From: Heligmosomoides polygyrus polygyrus
Taxonomy: Eukaryota > Nematoda > Chromadorea > Rhabditida > Heligmosomidae
DNA: 64,000 bases
Assembly (NCBI GenBank): GCA_947396885.1
Contig: OX377202.1
Location: forward strand, 2,418,001-2,482,000
Reading direction: 5' to 3'
In this document: one piece after another, positions 50,007-61,484 of the stretch
How positions within the stretch are numbered: position 1 is the first letter of the stretch
Layout of the letters: the number at the start of each line of letters is the position of its first letter
Position numbers and translations under genes: made by a program
Notes under the pieces: model-generated
What the model was told of the DNA's origin: nothing
Databases searched by the model: none
The model's input: the letters and a program-made list of their open reading frames with translations, nothing else

Positions 50007-51373
50007 TTAACCCGTTCTTTGTTGCTCCTAATGTTTAGAGCTTGACAGTGAACTATAACTTCATGTGAATTCTTAACATCACTAAAACATTCACTAGCAG
50101 CAAGGATATGACGTCTTTTCATACATTTGATCCCTCCTGAATTGAAAGCGCATTTTCCCGCCAAATTTCTCACATGTATCAACGCGTAAATAATCGATCG
50201 ATAGAGAAAGGAAGGGGCTACAAAACTGTTCCTAACATTTACTTCTGCGTTGTTAACGTCAGCTATTATGGCTAAGCAATTCATCCCAACTGAGACGCAT
50301 ATTCGGCACGTCATGTTATTCCTGCGTCAATCTGGCCTCAATGCCAACGAATCGTGTCGTCGCCTGACGGATGTTTACAGCGAGAGTGCTCCTGCTCGAA
50401 GTACTGTGTACCAGTGGTTCTCGAAGTTTGCAGTTGGTGAATTCTCCGTTGAAGATAATGAATGAGAGGGACGCCCGATGACACTGGATTTGTATGGCCT
50501 CCGAAGTAGAGTGGAAGCGGACCCATACCAAACCACTCGCGAACCATCAAGCACTCTTGGTGTTAGTCACTCAAAAGTCGTTCGAGGATTGAAGTCGACT
50601 GGCAAGGTGCAAAAATTGGGTCTCTGGGTGCCTCACCACTTGACACAACATGACATGGATCGCAGATCCGATGTCCCTCTGTCTCTCCTTACCCTCAGAC
50701 GTACCCACGGATGGCTGGACAACCTTGTCACCGGGGATGAGAAGTGGATACTCTACTCTAATTACCACCGGCGTGCACAGTGGGTTGACGCAACTGGAGA
50801 GGTAGAGGACGTTCCGAAACCCGACCTTCACGTGAAAAAGGCGATGCTATGCATTTGGTGGAGCGTTCTTGGCGTAGAATACTGGGAGCTGCTGGACGAA
50901 GGGATAACAGGACGGCAGAGGTTTACGTCAACCAACTGAGGAAGTTGAGGGCCCACCTTCGAACCACACGAGGAGAGCAAGTGAAGGTGTATTTTCAACA
51001 CGACAACGCTAGAGCGCATATTGCTAGAGCGACGGCGGCTGAGTTGGCGGACTACGGATGGGCCGTTCTTCCACATCCACCTTACTTACCAATCTCGCTC
51101 CTTCTGATTATCATCTGTTCTCAAGCCTTCAACGCTATTTGGACGGCCAGCAATTCAGGAACCGAGAGGATGTCAAGGAGGCACTGCTCACATTTTTCGA
51201 ATCACAACCGGCCACGGTTTGGAGAAAAGGCATCCATCACTTACCAGCACGTTGGCGAAAGACAATCGATGTAAAGGGTGGTTACTTCAGACGATTTGAT
51301 ATTGTTATTCGTATGTTGTGATAATAAATATTTCATGCCCCAAATGTCCGAGGACTTATGCACCAACCTAATA
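50007..51373 (+). mobile_element. mariner element, decayed
   Basis: The right terminus is clear: CTTATGCACCAACCTAATA at 51356-51374 is the inverse of TTAGGTTGGTGCATAAG, the canonical mariner end. The left end is only weakly recognisable near 50007 (TATTAACCC...GTTGCTCCTAATG). The implied ~1.37 kb length is normal. Confidence 0.7.
50268..51321 (+). pseudogene. mariner transposase pseudogene (D34D type)
   Basis: Starts MAKQFIPTETHIRHVMLFLR with an HTH_48-like domain (RSTVYQWFSKFAVGEFSVED). A stop follows at 50463 (GAG to TGA type change). Then come RVEADPYQTTREPSSTLGVS, LVTGDEKWILYSNYHRRAQW (first Asp) and VPKPDLHVKKAMLCIWWSVL. A frameshift near 50936 is followed by VKVYFQHDNARAHIARA (second Asp). 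A one-base loss near 51085 precedes LAPSDYHLFSSLQRYLDGQ (third Asp, 34 residues after the second), with a normal C-terminus. All three catalytic aspartates survive; three lesions inactivate it. Confidence 0.95.
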
Positions 51374-51374
51374 T

Positions 51375-52930
51375 TTGACCTCTGCTTCGCCAAGGTAAAT
51401 GAGAATTTTACATCTTCAGCCTGCCAGAGACTAAACTGCGGACGAGGTGGCAGAAAAAAAGAAACAAATTCCCTGAAGAGACTGAATGACGTGACGCGAT
51501 CGCTGACCATACCATTACCCTTTCCTTCAATTATGACCGGCGGGGGTGACATTTACAGGAAGTTCCGTTCCAGTAATGAATCCTGCTCACTTATGCCTCT
51601 CTCTCCTAGATGAGAGCGTTTTTTGCAAGGGCTCAACATTTTCGCTAGACCCTAATCCGTCTAGCTACGCTCAAAGTTCAGAGGCCGAAAAAGTTCCGAA
51701 CGGCTGAAATTAGCGGCCCAGGGATCATCGTTGGAGCCGCTGACTCCCTGAGGTGTGTCACACATGACGACAGGAATAATCGTCTAAAAGTAGTTCCCTT
51801 TTAGGAGTGAATTTGTAGGAGTTCACTTCTGAAGACATCGTGCAGAAGCAGAACGATGCAGTGGCTCATCTGTTGTGTTTGTTCAAAGTTTCTCTAAAGA
51901 GGAAAATAAAAATGGAACAGACCAGTACCAAGGGAAGCCCCGTTAGGTGCCTTGCGAAAACTATCACTTAATGAGCAGTAGGGCTCTTTTCGATACTCGG
52001 CTAACTTCGGAAAAGGTTCCATTAAAAAAAAACGTGAGCTGACTTCTCCGTCGGACGGCCACCGCAAGCGTATGTATCCTAATTCCCTTCCTGCTCTTCT
52101 ATGTGTAACTGCTTTTAAAAGCTCTCTCCTAGTAGGTCGTGGGCCGTCAAATGTAGACAACTGCTAGCAGTCTCATCAGCTTCATCATGAGCCCTACTTA
52201 CACTGCTTGTCTGGCGTCAAGCGGCTTGGTTTTGACATTTCACGCCTGACGCAGTTCTCCTCGCTCAGGCACCAGCTCAGTTCCTGGGGTAAACACTCTG
52301 ATAAACATTTTTTTGTCGGAAAACGTCGCACGACATTTCCGCCTCGAGAGGAAAACATGCACCGTATCCCGTAGCTGGAGCAACTTCGTCGCAGCCCGGA
52401 TTACCAGAAGCTTCGTGGGGGGTCGCCGATGTTGTTAGCGAGTGTCGGTCGGATCGGACTCGAATACGCAATAAGTCAGTGCTCAGCTGTAGCGAGTGAC
52501 GGGAAATGCGGTCGACCGGCGGCCGCATGACATCACCGTTGGGGTTTGGACTCTGGCGAGTCGGGCCCTCGTTCCAGGGATGGAGCGCATAAACATGTAG
52601 ACCTAATTACCTGAAGTTGAGACTCCAGAAATACTCCAGGGGTCATTAGGCCTGACCTGCATTCTAGAGAACGAGCACCGTTTGACCTGACTGGCAGGAG
52701 AGAACAAATTAGTGCGAACTTTGTGAAAGCATTCTCAAATCTGGCTGCTTCAATTCATTTCTATTAAAATAAAATGAATAGAAGAGAATAAAATCAGAAA
52801 ATTTTGAATTTTTGAATTTTTACTTCTCTAAAAGCGGTTCCTTTCGCCAAATATCTCCAGACGAACCTTTTTGGTTATAAAGACAATTAAAGGCATAGAA
52901 TACACCCAGTTAGCATAACGTCCGTATTTG
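51375..52930. other. unassigned stretch
   Basis: Frames such as 51278-51613 (plus), 51894-52160 and 52277-52528 (minus) show no domains or convincing splice borders. The longest featureless part of the window. Confidence 0.4.
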
Positions 52931-53111
52931 TGAGGGCATTTGAAAAATCGTCGGCAAACATATTCTAAAGCATCTGGAAGAGAAGAAGGCTATCTCCTGC
53001 AATCAGTTTGGATTCTTAAAAGGAAGGTCCATCGAGACCGCCACACTCACAGCACTGAAGGACTGGACAAAAGCTTTAGAGGAAAAGAAGCGTACAGATG
53101 TTATATACATA

Positions 53112-54385
53112 TTAGGGTGTCCCATAATTTTCTGGGCTATCATACCATCTTTATTAAAAGTTATTACAGCAACATAATGATCAAGGGTAGTCAATCGATA
53201 TATTCTCCATCTGTGGCCACAACCTTTCTCCAACGATTGGGCAGAGAGTTGATTGCATTCTATCAGAAAGAAGCTGGCCTGCTGCCGATCCATTCGTCGA
53301 TTGCGCACTGAACCTCTTGACGTTACGAGCATCGTTTGTTCATGGAAAAAAAGGAGCAAGACCTCTAAATGCAGCATAGCCACAAGGGCTGATATCTGGT
53401 GAATACGCAGGATGCGCCACAATTTCGATAGCCTCCTTCCTCATGGTCTCCTGCGTTAGTTTCGCTCGATGCGGTCGTGCATTATCTACTAACATCGAAT
53501 AGTACCGAATCTCGGGTACTTCTCAAGCAGCTTACGCATCGTCTCCAGCATATCTTCAATGAACAAGTCTGCTGTAATGGCCTGCCCATCCGGCAAAAGC
53601 GAGTAGTGCAGGACTTCCCGACTCGTGAACCAAAATGAAAACAAAATCTTCTTCCCATGTGGGGACGGCTTCGGAATTCGTTCTGGTCTTGCATGCTTCA
53701 GAAGCCATTCGATCACCCGTGTGGTGTTATCGTACATGGACCACTTCTCGTCCTGTGCCACAATCGTACTCAACCACGCAGTCATTCTTGCGCGGTTGAG
53801 ATTATTCTGACAGGTGACCATTCACTCTCGCCTCTGAGACGGAGTCAGTGCATGCGGCATCCATCCTGGCAAGACTGCCCTTCTTACGCTTTGTTTCAGG
53901 TAACGATGAATAGTGCCACGTGGAGTACTGATAGCTTCGATATCGTCCTTATGCTTCTGGCAGGTTGCCTCCTGACTGCTGCAGGCACTCGTCGTGCATT
54001 CGGTCCGATCGCTCTTTCAGTATGCTTCTTCTCCGTAATGCTGTACATTCCCTTCCGGAAACGATTGGGTCAAGTTTCGCACTAAACTTGCTGCAGACGT
54101 CAGGACCTAACAAAGCAACGATAGCTTTGTGAGCAGCGTACGCAGACTGTCCAGAACGGAGGTGATGAAGAAGCAAGTAGCGATACGTCGATTTCTGCTT
54201 CATTTTTGAGAAATTGCCAAAGTGCGGGCAGCAGGCCGATAGAGGCAATCGATATGCTATTGCGAAACATATTCGAATCGACTTCTTATGCCAAGAGAAC
54301 ATCCCGTTTGGATTTTGTTTAAGGAAGTTATAACGCACCAAACACTTATGGTTCAAATAGCCCAGAAAATTATGGGACACCCTAA
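53112..54385 (-). mobile_element. mariner-type transposon, copy 2 (reverse)
   Basis: A 1,274-bp element with inverted ends TTAGGGTGTCCCATAATTTT and its complement, TA at 53110-53111 and 54386-54387. Same family as 43982-45264. It has inserted between the QFGF-containing part and region A of a LINE polymerase. Confidence 0.95.
53370..54205 (-). pseudogene. mariner transposase pseudogene
   Basis: Minus strand: MKQKSTYRYLLLHHLRSGQS, then frame changes near residue 45 and in the linker. The frame 53821-53489 gives IVAQDEKWSMYDNTTRVIEW (first Asp) and PKPSPHGKKILFSFWFTSRE, then DNARPHRAKLTQETMRK (second Asp). The third motif reads SPDISPCGYAAF: Gly stands 34 residues after the second Asp, where Asp is required. 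The sister copy has Val at the same place. Inactive. Confidence 0.9.
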
Positions 54386-55534
54386 TATTTCGACTTTTCC
54401 AAGGCCATTGATAGAGTTCCACTAATGAAACTTCCGCAAAAACTGAAAATTGTGGGAGTTCAACACATGTTAGTGAACTGGATACGAGATTTTCTCTCAG
54501 GAAGGACATATCAAGTCAAAGTAGAGGGACACTACTCCACTCTCTTCAGACCTTTCATCGATGTACCACAAGGGGTAGTACTTTCTCCTCTACTGTTTCT
54601 GATGTACACCTACTGATGCCACAGTTGGTTTCAAGGTTCGGAGTCGTTTGCAAGATGTACGCCGACGACATTAAGCTTTACAAGACTGTTGAGAAAACAG
54701 ATGATACAGTTTATATTCAAGCAGCGGTGAACTTTATAGATTCCTGGGCTAGAAGATGGGAAGTGCCTTTGGCAGCAGAAAAATCGCATTCTTTCATTAT
54801 TCGAGCAAATCGCGCCGATGGAAATCCTACATAGAAACTGAGAGGTGTCACTTTGCGGTCAGTAAACGAAGTTCGTGACCTAGGTTTCTTGATGCCTAGG
54901 GACTTGAGGTTTGGCCTGCACTACAAATCATTAGTTAAGAAGGCTAATTATCGCATCTACAACCTTTTTAAGGCCTTAAGAAGCAGAGAGGCTCATATCC
55001 TTCTTCAACATATGTAAGGGCCATCATAGAGTGCGGAACCACCATTTTCAACCCTACAACGAAAAAAGACATCAGACTTCTGGAGAGCGTTCAAAACAGC
55101 TTTACTCGTAAGCTCATGATGAGATGCTACGGCATCAGTTACTACCAGACACCAAATAGTGCTGAGAGAGCCAAAATGTTGTCTTTACCAAGTCTTCACA
55201 GTAGAAGGAAAAGATTCGATCTTCTTATGTTTTTCAAAACACTCACAAGCAAGGTTCCGATTAACGCACTCTGAATTTGCGGTTCATCTTTGGCAAGAAA
55301 TAAAAGTGGCAAACTCAAACTCTATGTTGCGGTTGTAAAATCGCGAGCCAGAACAACTTTCTTTACCTACAGGCGCATTGGGAGTTCAACTTTAGTTTCA
55401 AGAATTTACTGTTGCTTTTGCAATGAACATCATCGGATGTCTTTTGTACTCTTTCTGTTGTACTTTAGTCACGCCTTGGATGTAGATTCTAACTATCTAT
55501 TTCTCGTGTGGCTACGGCCTATGTCTTGGATAAA

Positions 55535-55832
55535 AAGGATAAGGATAAAGAACGGCGTTATTCAATTCTCTTTGGGATGCGCCACGCATTCTACTTCTAC
55601 GGGATGTCGTGGAGGCGATATGAATGCGTATTCGGCCATACAATGTCCTGCGGTGGCCAGCCGATGAACAAGTCAGCTCTTTATCCTTCCCAGACACGTC
55701 TGGTACCAATTCACCGACCCCGGAGGGATGGAAGGCTTGATTGCGCGGGCGCGAAATCCGAACCAGGAACCTGGTATCGAGTGCACGCGACAGTCGCGCC
55801 TCCTCCGACTGCGCTCCACGCGCCCTAAATAG
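55535..55832 (-). repeat. SINE-A, reverse full-length copy
   Basis: Tail AAAAGGATAAGGATAAAG then GGATGCGCCACGCATTCTAC, TGCGGTGGCCAGCCGATG, CTTCCCAGACACGTCTGG, the reverse B box GAAATCCGAACCAGG and the reverse A box CTCCTCCGACTGCGCTCCACG. One of the best preserved copies. Confidence 0.85.
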
Positions 55833-56190
55833 AATACAAACGTAGAACATTCGTCAAGCCAAAAGTGATGCACAACCAGTTGAACACAAAAAATATGCCA
55901 AAAGATGCTTTTTCAGATTAGCAAAAGCGATTGCTTCCATGAATTGCATAAAGTGAAAAGTGTTTTTTTTCTCTCAAAGCGATTTAGTAGTCCAATTCCT
56001 AAAAAAAGCTGCATAAAAGGATAAGGGATAGAGGACAAAAGACGTCTGTTATGCGTAGCCATTGTTTGCATATCGTCATACTCCCCAGATCTAGTATTAA
56101 GTGCACTGTTATTTTGAACGTACTAGTTCATTACTGGTGCTGGTTCCCGTAACTGGTCCACTTTCTGGAACTGGTCTCCCACTACTGCCC
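55833..56190. other. unassigned stretch
   Basis: No supported feature. Confidence 0.4.
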
Positions 56191-56194
56191 CCAC

Positions 56195-56325
56195 CCTTAG
56201 CGGACGACGTGTTACTGAATCCCCAAGCACGTTGGACGACGTGTTCTAAACGTCTTCTGGATCCCAGGCACGTTGAGTGACGTGTTCGGCACTTCTTCTG
56301 AACTCCCTGTCATGTAGAAGGCGTC
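56195..56325. repeat. 42-bp minisatellite, reverse orientation
   Basis: GACGTGTT(A/C)..., GCACGTTG(G/A)(A/G)(C/T)GACGTG units are the reverse complement of those at 39-165. About three units at 42-bp spacing. Confidence 0.7.
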
Positions 56326-56404
56326 TGGATATTATTCTTGCACCCAGTAATTTCCCCTATTTTCGCCAATCGAAGCGACAACGACATCTACAAAAAAGAT
56401 AATT

Positions 56405-56785
56405 TAAACAATATTGATTGATGGCAATCGATACTTTAAAAACTAACCCCAGATTCGTGTTCAGCGACCTCGACTAAACCCAGGGCTAAAGTTTCCAGGC
56501 GGGTAGAAGACATCTGGATATTTTCTGCTATGTTCGCGATCCATAATTTGATCAATATTGATTGATGGCGATCGATACAACAAAAGCGAACTTGAGATTC
56601 GTGTTCAGCAACCTCGACTAACCCAAGGGCTGGAGTTTCGGATCGCCTGAACGACATCCACAAAAAAATCGACTACTTGGTCAATATCGATTGATGGCGA
56701 TCGATACTTCAAAAACGAACTTCAGATTCGTGTTCAGCGACCTCTATTGTCACAGGGCTGAAGTTCCCAGACAGGTAGAAAACGT
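56405..56785. repeat. Tandem repeat, ~130-144-bp unit
   Basis: Three units, marked by GATTGATGGC(A/G)ATCGATAC at 56416, 56560 and 56689. Each is followed by (C)AGATTCGTGTTCAGC(G/A)ACCTC and a CAGGGCT(A/G)(A/G)AGTTTCC-like block. Minus frames over it repeat the same peptide (LALGLVEVAEHES), confirming duplication and not coding function. Confidence 0.85.
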
Positions 56786-56799
56786 CTGGGTATTTTCGA

Positions 56800-58364
56800 T
56801 ATTTTCGCACCGTAATTTCACCCATTTTCCCCATTTTATGACTAATTTCTGCGGCGGCGCCGATCGATAGTATGACTTATCGCTTAGAGGGTTATTATAG
56901 AGTATGAAACTGCTCCAGCATAATCTACACAGTGTGGGGAAATAATGTTTAAAATTGTACAAAATTTGGTGCATATTTCTAGCCTTTTTATACAACTAAG
57001 TTTTTGTTGCAAGACCTATGGGCCATCCTGTATTTTTTAGGGATCGAAAGGTGTGCTACCACCCGTCGCCAACGAACTCCAGTCATTTCCGACGTTTTCT
57101 TAGGGACTCTACAGCTGAGAACAGCTTCACAGGGTGCTTTAGAATAGGCATAACCCTAGATGACGTCGATAAGTCCACCCGTAGAGTACAGGCGCCAGCG
57201 TGCTGAAGCTTCCTAAGAGTGGCACATCTAACAATAATTGCCCAATCCTCCTTCGCACTCTTGAAATCGGCGTTGATTGTGGCTCTCGCACTGAGCCGGA
57301 AGTGTATGCCGGCTGAACGCCTCTCTTGTTCAATAAGAGCCATTCTTATAAGGAAAATGGAAAGCTGCCCTACTGATGCATTGCCGTGCTTTGACGTTCT
57401 TGATTAGACAGATCTCGCAAAAAACACGGAAGTAATTGAAGCGGCGGAACGAACGGCAGCAGGGCGTCGGTGGAACCTAATGACTTCCTTGTACGGCAGG
57501 TTACAGGAAGCAGGGGCTGGCCATTTATCAAGGATTACGAAAGGCAAGAAGACGTCATACCGAGGATGAAGACACGTCAGTATCATATCCTTATATATCA
57601 CTACACCACACAGTAGTTCACTTCATTAAGTAGAGTAGAGTTCAGTTGTGTTCCTATCGCTACGCGGTACAGTTCAGCCAACAAAGGAGTCTACGCAGAA
57701 GCACAACCCACCACCGCAGTCAAGCAGCACTGTTGCACCATTGACATAATCCCAAAATTCAAGCGCACCTCAAAGAAAGCGGTTTTTCTGACGTTTCTTT
57801 CGGATAGCGATTGAGCGCAAACGAATCAGTCTTGTCAACATCTTGGAAACTAGAAAAGTTAAGCCGGTCGTAAACAGGTACCTTAAAGACTGAGAATTGA
57901 CAAAGAGATGTCTCAAATCCTCAAAATTAGTCAGTAGAATCCACGGCAACAGAGCAAGCTATGACAAAAATGACAGCAGACTATAACTGACGGTACAGTG
58001 CCACTGTAGTCAATTGACGGGAAGTGCTCTAGCCTAGACGGAGTGTTGAAGTCCTAACTATGAGGGATGTCGACTAATCGGAACATGTGCAGACTATATA
58101 GGCCAAAGCACATCTCATTACTTGATTAGAGCTATTTAACGCCTTCAAGTGTTGCAGTTTTTGTCCCTAAACCTTGTCTTTGCAGTGCATCTCATTGCAT
58201 CGTATTAGTGGTATTCGATTCGCCGAAGAGTAGTCTTGCGCTCGTTTCTTATAGTAAGAGAAATGACCTGTAAAGGCTATCGAAAGACGCAAAAAACATA
58301 GACATAATCTTAATCATGACCTATGAAATGCGCTAAATCTACGGCATAGCAACTGCAGTGGCAC
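56800..58364. other. unassigned stretch
   Basis: The minus frame 57083-57343 (HFRLSARATINADFKSAKED...) and plus frame 57018-57206 overlap; neither has a family I recognise. No repeat terminus found. Confidence 0.35.
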
Positions 58365-58480
58365 TAGGCGCCTTTTATACTCCCGCCTCGGTGCGGCGTG
58401 TCAATTCGCTGAGCGGCACGACTGGCCGCCCCGCGCTCCGAATTTGACGCGCCACTGCGCGATTGCGGTTAGACCTGTTC
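58365..58480. repeat. Family E terminus 1
   Basis: TAGGCGCCTTTTATACTCCCG followed by GCGGCGTG...GCGCCACTGCGCGATTGCGGTTAG. The same ~100-bp block recurs at 59953-60050. Probably the left end of a GC-rich MITE. Confidence 0.55.
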
Positions 58481-58624
58481 ATACTTTGCGACTCGTAGCC
58501 CATGCAAAACGTACATATTGATTAAAATCGAGCGCGCGAAAAGTGTTCGTACTCGAGCGTCCGCGCTGGCGCTCTATTCGCTCTTGTCGCTCTAGTCGCG
58601 CTCCAGTCGCTGCTGTCACCTGTG

Positions 58625-58760
58625 CATCAGGGCTGGGCGAAATTTCTGTTTTCTGTTTTCTGATTTTCTGGCGATTTTGGACGATTTTTTCTGTTTTCTG
58701 TTTCCTGGGAAAATGGGGCAAAATTGGGTCAGAAAACAGAAAATTTCAAAATTTTTGGAA
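58625..58760. repeat. TTTTCTG-rich repeat
   Basis: AATTTCTGTTTTCTGTTTTC then TGATTTTCTGGCGATTTTGG, with an inverted GTCAGAAAACAGAAAATTTC at the right. A 36-bp piece recurs at 59289-59325 in the same orientation. Confidence 0.65.
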
Positions 58761-59952
58761 TCCAAATGCGCCGGACGCCTCGTCCCGCGTCGCCTCCCTG
58801 TGCGTTGCGGAAGCGCGCTCCACCGCGAACACCTGACTGAATCGATTGCGCTAGCGGTTTTTTCAACGCGATCTAAGTTTTGTCCACTTCCTATTGTCAC
58901 TATGTGTAAATCTTAGATCCTGAACTGAAGGTGGGTATATAGGTTCATTTGTTTTCTCACGTTATTTATCGTTTTGTGAAGCGATTTCGTGAGCTTGAAG
59001 GCTTTTGTTGGTACCAACTTGTAATAGCCTTCACATAGGTAGTGCTAGACATTGTCAGTTCTAAAATGTTTAGACAAAGTTTGAATTAAAATGAAAACGG
59101 AACTGTCAAAAATGGGCGCTAGCTAAATGTTATTTTCTTTATAAAGTAATCTGAAACGTTGTTGATGAGTCCTCTACTTGAAAATTTTATGCGCTTAGAG
59201 TGATTTTTACGATTTCTAGACCTTTATAATAATAAGCTTCCTGTTTAAGTAAGATTCAAGAAACTTATGCAACTTAAATAACTATTCTGAAATTTTCTGT
59301 TTTCTGTTTTCTGATTTTCTGGCGACAACTTATGACAGTTAAATGAATAAAGAAGCATAACAAGGAGTCTCATCCCGAGAAGACTCAAACTATGCTATGG
59401 TGACTAAACTGCAACAACCTGTTTGGATACTGTATGGATTATCTGACTATTGACCAGGTGAAACTAATATGAGAACTGGTGTAAAGACATGAGTAGGTGA
59501 GTAAAGAGCTCTAACAGTAGGTGGTGAAACATCTATGTAAAACTAATTATCTGAAAATTGACTTTATAAAGTTGGTCAAAGCTTAACAGGACTTGCTGTG
59601 TAGCAACCGTGCTTCAATTATAAGGGTTTGAATTCGCGGTCACTTGCACACAGGCATCATATCCTAGTTTCACTGACCTAATACCGACGTTTTGTTTGTT
59701 AACATTATTTGAAATAACTTTTTTAAAATTTCTATTCTTGTATGAAGTTGTGTGCCAGTTTTTTGAGAGTGCATGGGCTTGTGAGTGAGTTGTAGGACAG
59801 GAGAAGCAATCGCGTGTAAGATCGAGAAAAACTTAAGCATGTTAAATGTTGTACTTCCTTCCTCGTTCTTGTATAGTGCACTAACAATTTCAATGAATGA
59901 TAAGTGATAAATAATGATATCTTTTGATATCCGTTTAAATGCATGGTAGCTT
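58761..59952. other. mostly unassigned stretch
   Basis: Apart from the second TTTTCTG block at 59289-59325 I find no supported feature. Confidence 0.4.
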
Positions 59953-60050
59953 TAGGCGCCTTTTATACTCTTGCCGCGGAGCGGCGCGTTAATTCTGGTC
60001 GCGGCGCTCACCGAATTTGAGCGCCACTGCGCGGTTGCAGTTAGAAAGGG
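59953..60050. repeat. Family E terminus 2
   Basis: TTAGGCGCCTTTTATACTCTTG and GAGCGCCACTGCGCGGTTGC match 58365-58480. An inverted terminus (GAGCATAAAAGGCGC) is at 63307-63321, so 59955-63321 might be one element, although only ~18 bp of the ends agree. Confidence 0.5.
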
Positions 60051-60589
60051 GAGCGTCAGCGACGCGCGGCCACGAGCTTCTGCTTACTTTGGTACCTGAG
60101 CCAAGGATGACGAAAGAGTCTGTCCATGAGTCATTGAACCAAAACCGACTAATTGGCGAAATGCATCTTGCTAGTGTTAGTGGTGCATTTTTTGTGGGGA
60201 ACGACGAATCTTCTCTTAAGGCTGGGGTCGAGGTCGTCCGCTCAACCCACGATTGAAACTGGTGAACGTGACATTGAGTCGAATTCCCTGCAATGCAAAT
60301 GGCACTAAGCGACCATTTATTTTGTGGGCCCAAAAAATATAAGTTCTAGAAGGTACTCATCGTTGAGAATCTGTAAGAATTTTCTCTTATGTGGCTATTC
60401 CGATGCTATTGTGCACTAAACATATTTTTAGCGTAGCAGGTGAAACTTCTGGAACGTCTACAAGTCTCCATTTCCTTCTTGGGTCACGGTAGGTACGGAT
60501 GACGAAGGTCATGGTTACGGATTTCGCCCAAACTGCAGCGTGATACAAAAAATGGATGTTAGATTCGTGATCTGCACTCTAAATACCCC
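60051..60589. other. unassigned stretch
   Basis: No supported gene. GATGTTAGATTCGTGATCTGC near 60552 matches the dispersed repeat at 26390-26790. Confidence 0.4.
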
Positions 60590-60905
60590 TCTGTCGTGAC
60601 GTTCGCCCCGCTCCATCACGACTCTTCAAGGGCACACACGCTGGTAGGCGCACTGGTCCCGCCGCGCAGGGTATACGGTCGCGCGCACGCGCCGCGACGC
60701 ACTATAAACGTCTTCCCGCGCGCATCCGGCAGTCTCCGGCTTCGTCGTCGCTCCGAGCGGTCGGTCCGCTCTCCGCTCCGGCACTCCAGCGCAGTGTCCA
60801 CACCATCAGGACTTCGACTCGACAGGCCGCGCAGGACTCCAGGACGACCAGGACAGGACGCGCAGTGTCGACTACAGAGGTAACCGCAGAGACCGACAGA
60901 GCCAC
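60590..60905 (+). promoter_or_regulatory. GC-rich, promoter-like patch
   Basis: CpG-rich with a TATA-like CACTATAAACG at 60698-60708. GC-rich sequence follows, with a donor-like CAGAGGTAACC at 60876. The layout (TATA, ~170 bp, donor) resembles a promoter and first exon, or a retroelement LTR, but no downstream gene was identified. The 95-codon arginine-rich frame is probably compositional. Confidence 0.25.
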
Positions 60906-61484
60906 CGACCTCGTGAGCGCATGCTCCAGGGTAGGAGCAAGGAAGGATCTGCGGTTTGCGCTTGGGGCTGACCCGTAGGTAAGCTGGCGGGGCTCAGCCT
61001 TGACTCGTAGGCTTTGCGTTAGATACTGATGTGCGTTGTCTGTGCGTATTGGGTTGATATGAAGTATGATGTCTGATGCGCACTGTCATGTGACTCGAGA
61101 GCGGGGGAAGGTTTATTCTGAGCGCAGTGGTAATGCTGCAGAAGGTCGGCTGGTTCAATTGTATCACGCAAGTGATGTGAAGATGGGCGAGAGTCGCCGG
61201 GGGGCCAGCGCAGGTGCAGTCCGCGGATAGATCCTAAATAACATCCACATTGGTATGAGGTGTGCTAAGTCGGGGCAACAAGGGCCTCACCCTTACGTGG
61301 CAGGTTAGGTAAGAGCTAGCGCGCATAGGTAAGACCTCGACACCGGTTGTGCCTCACACGTGGCCTCGGGTTGAGGGCCGCATGAGTCTCACCACCGGTG
61401 CAGCGAACTCACCCGGGGCACGACACCCTCCCCGGGGCGAAGTTTGGTTGAAAAACGCTTTTCGATCTCCCTCCTCTACCTCTG
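60906..61484. other. unassigned stretch
   Basis: GTAGGTAAG-like words and a GC-rich patch (CCCGGGGCACGACACCC) are visible. No gene or repeat supported. Confidence 0.35.

Larger units (their letters stand above)
52935..55420 (+). pseudogene. CR1/jockey-type reverse transcriptase, interrupted by mariner
   Basis: Before the mariner: CNQFGFLKGRSIETATLTAL then KDWTKALEEKKRTDVIYI, the polymerase region around QFGF. After it: FDFSKAIDRVPLMKLPQKL (catalytic region A), VNWIRDFLSGRTYQVKVEG, VPQGVVLSPLLFLMY (region B), then a frameshift and MYADDIKLYKTV, the catalytic YADD box (about 54656). The C-terminal part (YRIYNLFKALRS to FFTYRRIGSSTLVSR) is in many frames. The endonuclease is absent. The same C-terminal type is at 21100-21585. 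Confidence 0.9.

Noticed and set aside
51241..51613. Frames of 103 and 111 codons overlapping the mariner 3' end
   Set aside because: They run over the mariner terminal repeat and lack any motif or splice support.
53003..53422. 139-codon minus-strand frame joining LINE and mariner sequence
   Set aside because: It is a chimera across the insertion border and has no biological unity.
56436..56995. Minus-strand frames with repeated LALGLVEVAEHES peptides
   Set aside because: The peptide repetition comes from the underlying tandem DNA repeat, with no start, splice or domain evidence.
60596..60883. Arg/Pro-rich 95-codon frame
   Set aside because: GC-rich composition gives open frames on both strands here. 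No conserved feature.
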